DNA of 19,274 bases. It comes from Minisyncoccota bacterium. GTDB lineage: Bacteria > Patescibacteriota > Minisyncoccia > Minisyncoccales > RBG-13-42-11. Location: positions 1 through 19,274 of the forward strand of contig JAQUAA010000009.1 in assembly GCA_028687495.1 (NCBI GenBank), written 5' to 3'. Of this stretch, positions 1 through 7,420 are shown one piece after another (position 1 is the stretch's first letter; each line of letters begins with the position of its first letter). Position numbers and translations under genes: made by a program. Under the pieces are notes generated by a model that did not search any database, was not told the origin of the DNA, and was given only the letters and a program-made list of their open reading frames with translations.

Positions 1-18
1 CTAGATAACGGCTCTAAA

Positions 19-1209
19 TTATTTATTTTTTATTTTTAGTATTTCCAGGGCTTTATCCAATTGAGGATCTTTATCATTGTCTAAGTCGTCCATAGTCATT
101 TCCACTTTAACATCCGGCTCCAAACCCTTGCCGGTAATGAGGTCGCCTTTCGGGGTAAGCCATTTGGCAATCGTCACCTTCAGGGATGAACCGCCCTTTA
201 ACTTGGTCAATTCCTGGACAGAACCCTTTCCGAAGGAGGTTTCACCGATCAATTTTATTTCGCGATCGTCTCTGAGAGCGCCAGCCAGGATTTCCGAACC
301 GGAAGCGGAACCTTTGTTTATTAAGATTACGATCGGGTAAGAAACCAGCTTGGCGTTACCTTCAGCCAAATACTTGTTTTGTTCCTTACCTTCACCGAAA
401 TCTTCGATGGTGACGACTTGCCCCCTGTCCAGAAACCAACCGGCTATATCCTGAGCCACTTCAAGATAGCCGCCGGGATTATCCCTCAAATCCAGTATTA
501 TTTTCTTGGAATCGCTTTGTAAAATTTTGATGGCCGCTTCCCTGAAATCGTACCCGGCATTCTCTGAAAAATGATAGATTTTTAAGTAGGCTATGCCGTC
601 GTCTCTTATTTCCAATTTATTGGAGGGAACGTCAATCACCCCCCTGACGATTTTGATGTCTTTCGTTTCTCCCCATTCTTCCCTGTAAATCGTTAAAGTT
701 ACTTCCGTTCCCTTGGGGCCCCGGATCAAATTCACCGCCTCGTCCACGCTCATTTCAGCCGTTGTCGTTCCGTCAACTTTAATGATTATATCGCCGGGGC
801 GAATGCCGGCTTTCTGGGCAGGCGTTCCTTCCAAAGGAGCCACTACCTGCAGCTGACCGTTTCTGACGTCTACTTCCATACCAACCCCCTCAAAACTTCC
901 TTTGACGTCCTCAATGAATCTTTTGGTATCATCCGGCTTCAAAAAAACGGTATAAGGATCATCTAAAGATTTTACCATACCGGAAATCGCTCCGTAAATC
1001 ATCTCCTGGACATCGAGTTTCGTCTTGTCGACGTACTTTTCTTTAACCGTCTGCCAGGCCTCCCAGAAAAGGGAGAAATCAACGTCTGAGGGAGCGCAAA
1101 TCTCGCAGCTTATCTGGGTTCTTCCGAACCAAACGCCCAAACCGAAAACTCCCAGAATGATTATAATCAAAAAAAACAAAACAGAATTTTGTTTCATTTT
1201 CCCGAACAT
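19..1209 (-). CDS. S41 family C-terminal processing protease (Ctp), membrane-anchored
   Basis: This is a carboxyl-terminal processing serine protease expected to act outside the membrane on envelope proteins. The 396-aa protein has a short cytoplasmic start, one hydrophobic anchor (about residues 9-28), a PDZ domain (about 105-190, with a GxxPGD loop near 136-140) and an S41 catalytic domain (about 200-375). The Ser-Lys-Gln triad known from CtpB-type enzymes is visible: Ser303 in GSASGSE, Lys328 in SFGKGS and Gln332 four residues later, with the family's Ser-to-Lys spacing of 25. Length is normal for CtpA/CtpB. Two starts are possible, Met1 and Met5. Met1 fits a leaderless transcript from the promoter just upstream, while Met5 would have a weak GGGAAA ahead of it. 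It is transcribed alone, after the tRNA-Lys hairpin. Its substrate cannot be told from the sequence. Confidence 0.95.
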   Translation of the reverse strand: MFGKMKQNSVLFFLIIIILGVFGLGVWFGRTQISCEICAPSDVDFSLFWEAWQTVKEKYVDKTKLDVQEMIYGAISGMVKSLDDPYTVFLKPDDTKRFIEDVKGSFEGVGMEVDVRNGQLQVVAPLEGTPAQKAGIRPGDIIIKVDGTTTAEMSVDEAVNLIRGPKGTEVTLTIYREEWGETKDIKIVRGVIDVPSNKLEIRDDGIAYLKIYHFSENAGYDFREAAIKILQSDSKKIILDLRDNPGGYLEVAQDIAGWFLDRGQVVTIEDFGEGKEQNKYLAEGNAKLVSYPIVILINKGSASGSEILAGALRDDREIKLIGETSFGKGSVQELTKLKGGSSLKVTIAKWLTPKGDLITGKGLEPDVKVEMTMDDLDNDKDPQLDKALEILKIKNK

Positions 1210-1244
1210 TACATTAGTATATCACAAATAAGCCAGCCAAACAA
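1209..1244 (-). promoter_or_regulatory. Sigma-70-type promoter of the S41 protease gene
   Basis: On the minus strand, TTGTTT (1239-1244) is followed after 17 bases by TATACT (1216-1221). A TG dinucleotide one base upstream of the -10 makes it an extended -10 (TGTGATATACT). The predicted transcription start, about 7 bases past the -10, falls on the A of the ATG at 1209. The mRNA would then be leaderless or have only a 12-base leader to Met5. Confidence 0.6.
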
Positions 1245-1250
1245 CAATAG

Positions 1251-1279
1251 AAGCTGTTGAGGATAATCCTCAACAGCTT
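1251..1279 (-). terminator. Perfect 13-bp hairpin after tRNA-Lys, probable terminator
   Basis: AAGCTGTTGAGGA and its exact reverse complement are separated by a 3-base loop. The hairpin begins 3 bases beyond the tRNA CCA end, in the direction of transcription. Only a broken T-rich run (CTATTGTTGTTT) follows, so it is either an intrinsic terminator with a poor U-tract or a 3'-processing/stability hairpin for the tRNA-bearing transcript. It also separates the chaperone operon from the protease promoter. Confidence 0.6.
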
Positions 1280-1282
1280 AGT

Positions 1283-1357
1283 TGGTGCCCTCAGGAGGAC
1301 TCGAACCTCCAACCTTTTCCTTAAAAGGGAACTACTCTACCATTGAGTTATGAGGGC
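1283..1357 (-). tRNA. tRNA-Lys (anticodon UUU), CCA encoded
   Basis: The minus strand folds into a 75-base cloverleaf. It has acceptor stem GCCCTCA/TGAGGGC (7 perfect pairs), D arm ACTC/GAGT with GG in the loop, anticodon loop CTTTTAA, variable loop AGGTT, T arm GGAGG/CCTCC with loop TTCGAGT, discriminator A and an encoded CCA. The anticodon is UUU, reading AAA and AAG lysine codons. The top anticodon-stem pair (27:43) is a G-A mismatch, leaving four Watson-Crick pairs there. It lies 13 bases after the dnaJ stop with no room for its own promoter in the gap, so it is probably transcribed with the chaperone operon or from inside dnaJ. Confidence 0.95.
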
Positions 1358-1370
1358 GTGAAATGTTTTA

Positions 1371-2462
1371 TTACAGGCCTTCCCGTTTCAACCTTTCTAA
1401 TAACTCTTTCTGAGTTTTTGTCAATCTTTTAGGCGTCTTGACGATCAATTCAACGTATAAATTGCCTCGGCCGTAACCGGAAAAACGGGGAACTCCCTTA
1501 TTGGAAATCCTCAATACTTTTCCTGATTCAGTGCCGACGGGAACCTCGAGTAAAATTTTGGTCCCCTCTAAAATGGCTATCTCCACCTCGTCCCCAAGCG
1601 CGGCTTGAGTAAAGGAAATGGGGACTCTGGTGTACAAATCATCCCCTTTTCTCTCAAAAACCGGGTGGTTTTTAACCAGGATCCTGACGTACAAATCTCC
1701 TGCTTTTCCTCCCCGCTTTCCCGCCTCGCCTTTTCCTTCGATCTTGATTACCTGATTGGTGTCCACTCCGGCCGGAACAAAGACTTTAATCTGCTCCTGG
1801 CCTTCCAGTCTGCCTTCTCCCTTGCAAACATTGCAGGGTTTTTCCGGATGAACGCCCTCGCCCCCGCATTCCGGACAAGTGGTAACCCTGGTGAAGGAAC
1901 CGAGGGGCGTTCTTTTGATCTGCTGAACCTCGCCCGTTCCCCGGCAGGAAAAACATTCTTTGATGACCGTACCGGGCTCGGCTCCCTTACCCTGGCAACG
2001 GGAACAAGTTATGAACTTATAAAGAGAAATCTCTTTTTCCTTTCCTTTCAAAGTGTCTTCCAGGGAAATTTCCAGCTCCACTTCAATGTCCTTTCCTCTT
2101 TTCAAATCTTTTTTCCTTTTGGGCGTCCCGAATCCGAAAAGATCTTCCATTATCTCGCCCAAATCTCCGAAATCGTTTCTGAAGATATCTTCGAAATCAA
2201 AATCTGGCCTTCCCCAGCTCCATTGAAAATCAGATCCCGGTTCGCCTTCTGGAGCTCCTTCAAAAACCCTGCCGAATTTATCGTACTGGGCTTTCCTTTC
2301 TTTATTAGAAAGAATGCGGTAAGCCTCGCTTATCTCTTTGAATTTTTTCTCGTCTCCGCCTTTGTCAGGATGATATTTATGGGCCAACTTGTAATAGGCT
2401 TTCTTAATTTCATCCTGGGAGGCCTGACGAGAAATGCCTAAAATTTGATAATAATCTTTCAT
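1371..2462 (-). CDS. dnaJ: Chaperone protein DnaJ (type I Hsp40)
   Basis: This is the DnaK co-chaperone, which stimulates DnaK ATPase and delivers unfolded clients. The 363-aa protein has an N-terminal J domain with HPD at residues 31-33, then a linker, then a zinc-finger domain with four CxxCxGxG repeats starting at Cys153, Cys170, Cys196 and Cys210, and a C-terminal beta-sandwich client-binding region (about 220-350). All eight zinc cysteines are present. The linker (about 65-115) is rich in Phe, Asp and Trp rather than the usual Gly/Phe. It is the last protein gene of the hrcA operon, 31 bases after dnaK. No clear ribosome binding site precedes the ATG, and the gap contains an AT-only inverted repeat (2470-2488). 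Confidence 0.98.
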   Translation of the reverse strand: MKDYYQILGISRQASQDEIKKAYYKLAHKYHPDKGGDEKKFKEISEAYRILSNKERKAQYDKFGRVFEGAPEGEPGSDFQWSWGRPDFDFEDIFRNDFGDLGEIMEDLFGFGTPKRKKDLKRGKDIEVELEISLEDTLKGKEKEISLYKFITCSRCQGKGAEPGTVIKECFSCRGTGEVQQIKRTPLGSFTRVTTCPECGGEGVHPEKPCNVCKGEGRLEGQEQIKVFVPAGVDTNQVIKIEGKGEAGKRGGKAGDLYVRILVKNHPVFERKGDDLYTRVPISFTQAALGDEVEIAILEGTKILLEVPVGTESGKVLRISNKGVPRFSGYGRGNLYVELIVKTPKRLTKTQKELLERLKREGL

Positions 2463-2493
2463 CGAGTGAAATGAATTAAAAATTCATTGAGTA

Positions 2494-4395
2494 TTATTTT
2501 TTTTCTTTGTATTCCCCCTCTTCCGGTCCTTTTTCTTCTCCAGCCTGGGGTTTCGCCTGCGCTTGGTTTTGCTTGTACAATTCCGCTCCGATTTTCTGAA
2601 TTACCTGGGAAAGTTCCGCTGTTTTTTGTTTAATATCCTCTATGTTATCACCGTCTTTCACTTTCTTCAACGCTTCCGTTTTCTCTTCAATCTCTTTTTT
2701 GCTCTCGGCGGATATTTTATCACCCATTTCCCGCAAAGTTTTCTCCGTAGTGTAAATCAGGTTGTCGGCCAAATTCTTGGCTTCAATCGTTTCCTGTTTT
2801 TTCTTGTCTTCTGCCGCATGAACTTCCGCTTCTTTCTTCATTTTCTCTATTTCCTCTTTCGAAAGACCGATGGAACCCTCGATTCTGATTGACTGGGTCT
2901 TGCTGGTCGCCTTGTCTTTGGCAGTGACCGTCACAATGCCGTTGGCGTCCACGTCGAAAGTCACTTCAACCTGGGGAATTCCCCGGGGAGCGGGCGGTAT
3001 GCCGTCCAGAACGAATTTACCCAAAGAACGGTTGTCAGCTGACATTGGCCTTTCCCCCTGCAGAACATTGATTTCCACTGCCGGCTGACTATCTGCAGCG
3101 GTTGAGAAAATCTGGGTTTTAGCCGTCGGAATGGTCGTATTCTTCTGAATCATGGTGGTATTAATTCCTCCCAAGGTCTCTATCCCCAAAGACAAAGGTA
3201 AAACATCCAGCAGCAAGACGCTCTTGATGTCGCCTTCCGGCGCCCTTCCTTCTTCCTTGGCTCTTAAAATTTCAGCTTGTATGGCAGCTCCGATGGCCAC
3301 CACTTCCTCGGGATTAATGGATTTATTGGCTTCCTTGCCGAAGAAATTCTTAACTGCCTCTCTGACAGCCGGGATCAAAGTGGTTCCGCCGACCAGAACG
3401 ATTTCTTCGATGTCTGATTTATTTAATTTTATTTCTTCCAGTGTTTTCTCCGTCCTCTCGATGGAACGATCGATCAAATCTCTGACTAAATTATCAAACT
3501 GAGCTCTTGATAATTTGTAAAGTAAATGCTTGGGACCGGAAGAATCAGCGGAAATGAACGGCAGATTGATTTCCGTTTCCTGGGCCGAAGACAATTCGAT
3601 TTTCGCTTTTTCAGCCGCTTCTCTTATTCTCTGCAGAGCAAGGGGATCTTTCGCCAAATCCATGCCCTGGTCTTTCTTGAATTGTTCTATCAGCCAATTG
3701 ATTATCCTCTGGTCAAAATCCCTGCCGCCCAGATGCGCTTCCCCGCCTGTTGCCATGACCTCAACCGTCTCGGGAGTGGTATTCAAAACCGAGATGTCGA
3801 AAGTTCCTCCCCCGAAATCATAAACCGCGATCTGCTGGTTTGATTTTTTGGTAAAACCGTAACTCAGGGCTGCGGCCGTGGGCTCGTTAATTATCCTCAG
3901 AACGTTGAAGCCGGCGATCTCACCAGCAGCCTTGGTGGCTTTTCTCTGGGAATCGTCGAAATTGGCAGGACAGGTAATCACGACATCAGTCACTTTCTCC
4001 CCCAATTTCTCCTCGGCATCTGATTTTAATTTCTGCAAAATCTGAGCTGAAACCTCGATCGGCGTATACCATTTCTCTCCCATTTTCACTTCAACCTCGC
4101 CGTCCTGTCTTTCCCTAGTTTCGTAAGACAAAAGCTTCAGTTCCTTCTGAACTTCCGGGTCCTGAAATCTTCGGCCGATGAATCTTTTGACAGAGTGAAT
4201 CGTGTTTTTGGGATTGGTAATGGCCTGTCTTTCAGCCAGAATTCCGACTAATCTTTCTCCGTTTTTCGCCAATGCCACAATAGAGGGTATTAATACCGAA
4301 CCCTCCCGTGATTCTATGCATTTGGGCTCACCCGAAACGATGGTGGCCATTTTTGAGATTGATGTTCCCAAATCTATTCCTAATATTTTTGACAT
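2494..4395 (-). CDS. dnaK: Molecular chaperone DnaK (Hsp70)
   Basis: This is the ATP-driven Hsp70 chaperone of the cytoplasm. The 633-aa protein has an actin-like ATPase domain with phosphate loop IDLGTS at 7-12, the NEPTAAAL motif near 170-177, DFGGGTFD at 193-200 and a GGTTLIP loop near 337. A conserved linker with LDVLPLSLGIET leads to the beta substrate-binding domain and a helical lid. The tail is charged and Glu/Lys-rich. Small departures from the usual consensus are visible: IDLGTSIS in place of IDLGTTNS, and GGTTLIP in place of GG(S/Q)TRxP. Length is normal. It follows grpE by 28 AT-rich bases with no obvious Shine-Dalgarno sequence, and is controlled from the CIRCE promoter ahead of hrcA. 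Confidence 0.99.
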   Translation of the reverse strand: MSKILGIDLGTSISKMATIVSGEPKCIESREGSVLIPSIVALAKNGERLVGILAERQAITNPKNTIHSVKRFIGRRFQDPEVQKELKLLSYETRERQDGEVEVKMGEKWYTPIEVSAQILQKLKSDAEEKLGEKVTDVVITCPANFDDSQRKATKAAGEIAGFNVLRIINEPTAAALSYGFTKKSNQQIAVYDFGGGTFDISVLNTTPETVEVMATGGEAHLGGRDFDQRIINWLIEQFKKDQGMDLAKDPLALQRIREAAEKAKIELSSAQETEINLPFISADSSGPKHLLYKLSRAQFDNLVRDLIDRSIERTEKTLEEIKLNKSDIEEIVLVGGTTLIPAVREAVKNFFGKEANKSINPEEVVAIGAAIQAEILRAKEEGRAPEGDIKSVLLLDVLPLSLGIETLGGINTTMIQKNTTIPTAKTQIFSTAADSQPAVEINVLQGERPMSADNRSLGKFVLDGIPPAPRGIPQVEVTFDVDANGIVTVTAKDKATSKTQSIRIEGSIGLSKEEIEKMKKEAEVHAAEDKKKQETIEAKNLADNLIYTTEKTLREMGDKISAESKKEIEEKTEALKKVKDGDNIEDIKQKTAELSQVIQKIGAELYKQNQAQAKPQAGEEKGPEEGEYKEKK

Positions 4396-4423
4396 ATGTT
4401 TATTGAATAAAATTAATTAATTA

Positions 4424-4888
4424 TTATTTTATGACCTTAACCTTTGCCGGCCGCAATAAACGACCGTTAATTTTATAACCTTTTTGAATTTCTTCCGCGA
4501 TTGTGCCGGGTGCTTTGTCTTTCATTTCGACCTCCCCGACCACTTCGTGAAAATTGGGATTAAATTTCTCCCCTATCGTCTTTATTTCTTCCACCCCCTG
4601 ATTCTTCAGAAAATCCTGGAGCTGGACTTTAATCAGCAGCAATCCTTTGATATTTTCGTTGTTCTTCAGGTCTTCGGGCAACTTCTTCTCAACCACATCG
4701 AAATTGTCCAGAATCGGCAGAAGCCTCAAAACGTCTTCTTCTCCCGCATATTTCAAAAGCTCCTCAATCCTTTCCATCTCCTCTTTTTTATAATTCAGGA
4801 AATCCGCCCTTGCCCTTTGCCAGCCCTGCAGATATTCTTCCTTCTGCTTCTGGCATTCTTCCAATTTTTTCTTCAGGTCTTCTATCAT
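4424..4888 (-). CDS. grpE: Nucleotide exchange factor GrpE, short form
   Basis: GrpE exchanges ADP for ATP on DnaK. The 154-aa protein has a long charged helix (about 1-45) that would form the dimer coiled coil, a helical bundle containing LLPILDNFD (about 55-65), and the C-terminal beta-wing with GEKFNPNFHE and GYKINGRLLRPAKV. These are family signatures. It is shorter than the roughly 190-200 aa of E. coli GrpE because the N-terminal disordered arm is missing. It starts 3 bases after the hrcA stop, which implies translational coupling. Confidence 0.97.
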   Translation of the reverse strand: MIEDLKKKLEECQKQKEEYLQGWQRARADFLNYKKEEMERIEELLKYAGEEDVLRLLPILDNFDVVEKKLPEDLKNNENIKGLLLIKVQLQDFLKNQGVEEIKTIGEKFNPNFHEVVGEVEMKDKAPGTIAEEIQKGYKINGRLLRPAKVKVIK

Positions 4889-4891
4889 ATG

Positions 4892-5602
4892 TTAAATCTT
4901 TCCCAGTAATTTTATTAAAGAATCCAGGGAACCTATATTTTTGTCATAGTCCATTCTTTTGGGGCCGATTATCGCCAAAATCCCTTCTTCTTTCTTTGGA
5001 AGTTGGCACCTAGTGACTATGGTGCTGAATTCCTTCGCTTTGGACCAAGGATTTTCCCTGCCGATAAAAACTTTTACTTCAGAGTTGATTTGCAAATCGT
5101 CTATTTCTTTTTCCAAACTTTTGACCATTTCGGTGAAATCAAAAACAAGTTTTTCCTCTCTGAACTCCGGTTCCTTTAATATTTCTTCCCAACCTTCTTT
5201 CCATAAAATTTTCTCATCGGCTAAATACCCTAAAGCAAGATTGGAGGAAAACGAAGCCAGATTTTTGGTTACGGCCTGGATAAATTTTACCGTGTCGGTC
5301 AGTTCTCCTTCGAACAAATCTTCGGCCTCAAAATTATAATCCTTATTCAAGAAACCTTTTTCCAAAAGATTATCCACGAAGAAACGATAACCCCTGTCCG
5401 TGGGTACTCTGCCAGCTGACGTGTGCGGCTGGGAAATGAAACCGTCATCAGTCAATTTCTGCATTTCTATCCTGATGGTGGCCGGACAAATTCCAAAATC
5501 GTATTTCTTTTCCAGAAATTTAGAACTCACCGGCTCGGCGGTCCGGATATAGGTTTCAATGATGCTCTGCAGTATTTCTTTCTGTCTTTCGGATAATTCC
5601 AT
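4892..5602 (-). CDS. hrcA: Heat-inducible transcription repressor HrcA, compact form
   Basis: HrcA represses chaperone operons by binding CIRCE and is inactivated when chaperones are titrated by unfolded protein. The 236-aa protein has a clear winged-helix DNA-binding domain (about 1-75) with CPATIRIEMQKL and the wing motif SQPHTSAGRVPTDRGYRFF, and a C-terminal piece with the family signature GILAIIGPKRMDY (about 207-219). Typical HrcA is near 340 aa, so roughly 100 residues of the GAF-like and dimerisation region are missing. The CIRCE element found immediately upstream supports the call. It leads the operon, and the -10 box lies only 8 bases before its ATG. Confidence 0.95.
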   Translation of the reverse strand: MELSERQKEILQSIIETYIRTAEPVSSKFLEKKYDFGICPATIRIEMQKLTDDGFISQPHTSAGRVPTDRGYRFFVDNLLEKGFLNKDYNFEAEDLFEGELTDTVKFIQAVTKNLASFSSNLALGYLADEKILWKEGWEEILKEPEFREEKLVFDFTEMVKSLEKEIDDLQINSEVKVFIGRENPWSKAKEFSTIVTRCQLPKKEEGILAIIGPKRMDYDKNIGSLDSLIKLLGKI

Positions 5603-5610
5603 ATACAGAC

Positions 5611-5639
5611 ATAATAGAAGATTGTCACTCCCCTGTCAA
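5611..5639 (-). promoter_or_regulatory. hrcA operon sigma-70-type promoter
   Basis: On the minus strand a perfect TTGACA (5634-5639) is followed after exactly 17 bases by TATTAT (5611-5616). The expected start point near 5602-5604 is at or next to the hrcA ATG (5602), so the mRNA should be leaderless or nearly so. The -35 box sits inside the spacer of the CIRCE operator, so bound HrcA would block RNA polymerase directly. Confidence 0.85.
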
Positions 5640-5648
5640 GAGTGATAA
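5622..5648. promoter_or_regulatory. CIRCE operator (HrcA binding site)
   Basis: TTGTCACTC, 9 bases, then GAGTGATAA: an inverted repeat with one mismatched position and the exact 9-9-9 geometry of CIRCE (consensus TTAGCACTC-N9-GAGTGCTAA). It differs from consensus at positions 3 and 4 of the left arm and position 6 of the right arm. Both arms share the changed core TCACTC, which suggests HrcA and operator changed together. It lies between hrcA and the divergent glycosyltransferase gene and overlaps the hrcA -35. Confidence 0.9.
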
Positions 5649-5678
5649 CATTGGCTGTTCCTCATTATAAACAAGATA

Positions 5679-5687
5679 TGCTAAAAT
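5679..5687 (+). promoter_or_regulatory. Extended -10 promoter of the glycosyltransferase gene
   Basis: TGCTAAAAT matches an extended -10 (TG-n-TAAAAT). No good -35 lies at the expected distance. The predicted start near 5694 would leave a leader of about 8 bases before the ATG at 5702, with no Shine-Dalgarno sequence. A TATAAA at 5666-5671 is an alternative. Confidence 0.4.
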
Positions 5688-5701
5688 TAAATAATTAACG
5701 T

Positions 5702-7420
5702 ATGTCCAATCGCCGAACTAATATTATCGCCGCTTGTCTTTTGATATTCGTCTTCTTAACGGCTCTTTTGAGCATAAAAGACGATTCTTTGACCATGGAT
5801 GAATTGGCCCACTTGCCGGCAGGTTACAGCTATCTCACCCAAAAAGACATGAGGTTGAATCCCGAGCATCCGCCCCTTTTGAAAGATCTGGCTGCCCTTC
5901 CCCTGCTTTTCATAAAGAACGTTAAATTTCCCTCGGAAATTCCTGCCTGGCAGCAGGACGTCAACGGCCAGTGGGACTTCGGCCGTTATTTCCTCTACCA
6001 AACCGGTAATCCAGCAGATCAAATGATTTTCTGGGGACGCTTCCCCATGATTTTGATTTTAATTTTACTTGGTTTTTACGTCTTTAAATGGACTAAGGAA
6101 TTATTCGGCAACTGCGCCTCTCTGCTGGCCTTGTTCTTTTTTTCTTTCTCTCCCACCCTGCTGGCTCACGGCAGACTGGTTACCACGGACGTCGGAGCGG
6201 CAGCCGGCGTTTTCATCGCCACTTACTATTTTATCCGGGCGCTCAAAAACCCTTCAAAGAAAAATATAATTCTCGCCGGACTCGTTTTCGGCATCGCCCA
6301 ACTTTTAAAATTCTCCGTAATACTTCTGGTTCCCTTCTTCGGTCTGTTGGGATTGATCTGGTGGCTGACAAAATCAGGAAGCTTTCTGCAAACGATAAAA
6401 ATCGGCTTTTTGGTTTTTCTGATCGGTTTCGCCCTGATCTGGCCCGTCTATCAGTATCACGTTTGGAATTACCCGCCGGAAAAACAGCTGCAAGACGCCC
6501 AGGTTTATCTTAAAGACACGATTGAGCCATTAAAAACCGTTATCCTTTGGGCAGCCGACAAACCGATCATCCGTGCTTACGCCCAGTACTTCACGGGCTT
6601 GTCCATGATTTTCCAAAGGGTGGCTGGCGGCAATACCACTTATTTTCTGGGAGAGGTTTCCAACCTGGGCTGGAAAGAATACTTCCCGATAGTTTATCTG
6701 ATAAAAGAACCTTTGGCTTTTCATTTTCTGACATTGATTGCCTTCCTTTACGCCCTCTTTTTAATCAAAAAATCATCTATCAAGGACTGGCTGAAATCTC
6801 ATTTTTCCGAATTCGCCATGATAACCTTTGTTATGCTTTACTGGGTGGTAAGCATCAAGGGAAATCTTAACATCGGCATAAGGCACTTGCTGCCGGTTTT
6901 CCCCTTAACCATAGTTCTGGTCAGCTCGATGACCGCAAAACTGCTGAAGGAACCGCATCTCAAGATAAAATACGCTCTTTTGATGGTTCTGATTTTATGG
7001 CAGGCCATTTCAGTGATTTCGGTTTATCCCCACTTCCTTGCCTATTTCAACGAAGCTGTCGGTGGTCCTGACCAGGGCTATAAATACGTCGTCGACTCCA
7101 ATTTGGACTGGGGCCAGGATTTGAAAAGATTGAAGAATTGGACGGAAGAAAACAACGTTGAAAAAATTTACCTCGATTATTTCGGCGGTGGCAGCCCGGA
7201 ATATTACTTGGGAACAAAATACGCCCCTTGGTGGGGGCAAATATCTCCTGAGGAATTTCCCAAAGGAAATTATCTTGCTGTTTCAGCCAGTTTCTTGCAG
7301 GGCGGCCGAGGGATAAGAGCTTCTAACTACGAGGGACCTGACGGCTATTATCTGTGGCTGAATAATTATACGCCCGTGACAAAAATCGGCTATTCCATAT
7401 TTGTCTATAAAATCGACTAG
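5702..7420 (+). CDS. Polytopic GT39/PMT-type glycosyltransferase
   Basis: This 572-aa integral membrane protein resembles the ArnT/PMT (GT-C fold) superfamily, which moves sugars from a lipid-phosphate carrier to acceptors on the outer face of the membrane. The first helix (about 7-24) is followed by an extracytoplasmic loop with the acidic pair in TMDELAH (Asp33-Glu34), where these enzymes place a catalytic acidic residue, and an EHPPLLKD motif (55-62). Then come many hydrophobic segments (roughly ten) and a soluble C-terminal part with SNLDWGQDLKRLKNW (about 464-478). Donor and acceptor cannot be read from the sequence; protein glycosylation or wall polymer decoration are both possible. It is the only gene of the first 18 kb on the plus strand. 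It diverges from hrcA, and its stop overlaps that of ftsQ in a shared CTAG. Confidence 0.85.
   Translation: MSNRRTNIIAACLLIFVFLTALLSIKDDSLTMDELAHLPAGYSYLTQKDMRLNPEHPPLLKDLAALPLLFIKNVKFPSEIPAWQQDVNGQWDFGRYFLYQTGNPADQMIFWGRFPMILILILLGFYVFKWTKELFGNCASLLALFFFSFSPTLLAHGRLVTTDVGAAAGVFIATYYFIRALKNPSKKNIILAGLVFGIAQLLKFSVILLVPFFGLLGLIWWLTKSGSFLQTIKIGFLVFLIGFALIWPVYQYHVWNYPPEKQLQDAQVYLKDTIEPLKTVILWAADKPIIRAYAQYFTGLSMIFQRVAGGNTTYFLGEVSNLGWKEYFPIVYLIKEPLAFHFLTLIAFLYALFLIKKSSIKDWLKSHFSEFAMITFVMLYWVVSIKGNLNIGIRHLLPVFPLTIVLVSSMTAKLLKEPHLKIKYALLMVLILWQAISVISVYPHFLAYFNEAVGGPDQGYKYVVDSNLDWGQDLKRLKNWTEENNVEKIYLDYFGGGSPEYYLGTKYAPWWGQISPEEFPKGNYLAVSASFLQGGRGIRASNYEGPDGYYLWLNNYTPVTKIGYSIFVYKID

Noticed and set aside
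1605..2441. 278-codon open frame on the plus strand across dnaJ
   Set aside because: It is antisense to an unmistakable dnaJ, has no family resemblance, and its composition mirrors the codons of the real gene.
2470..2488. AATGAATT/AATTCATT inverted repeat between dnaK and dnaJ
   Set aside because: AT-only 8-bp stem with no T-tract in either direction. Too weak to call a terminator or regulator.
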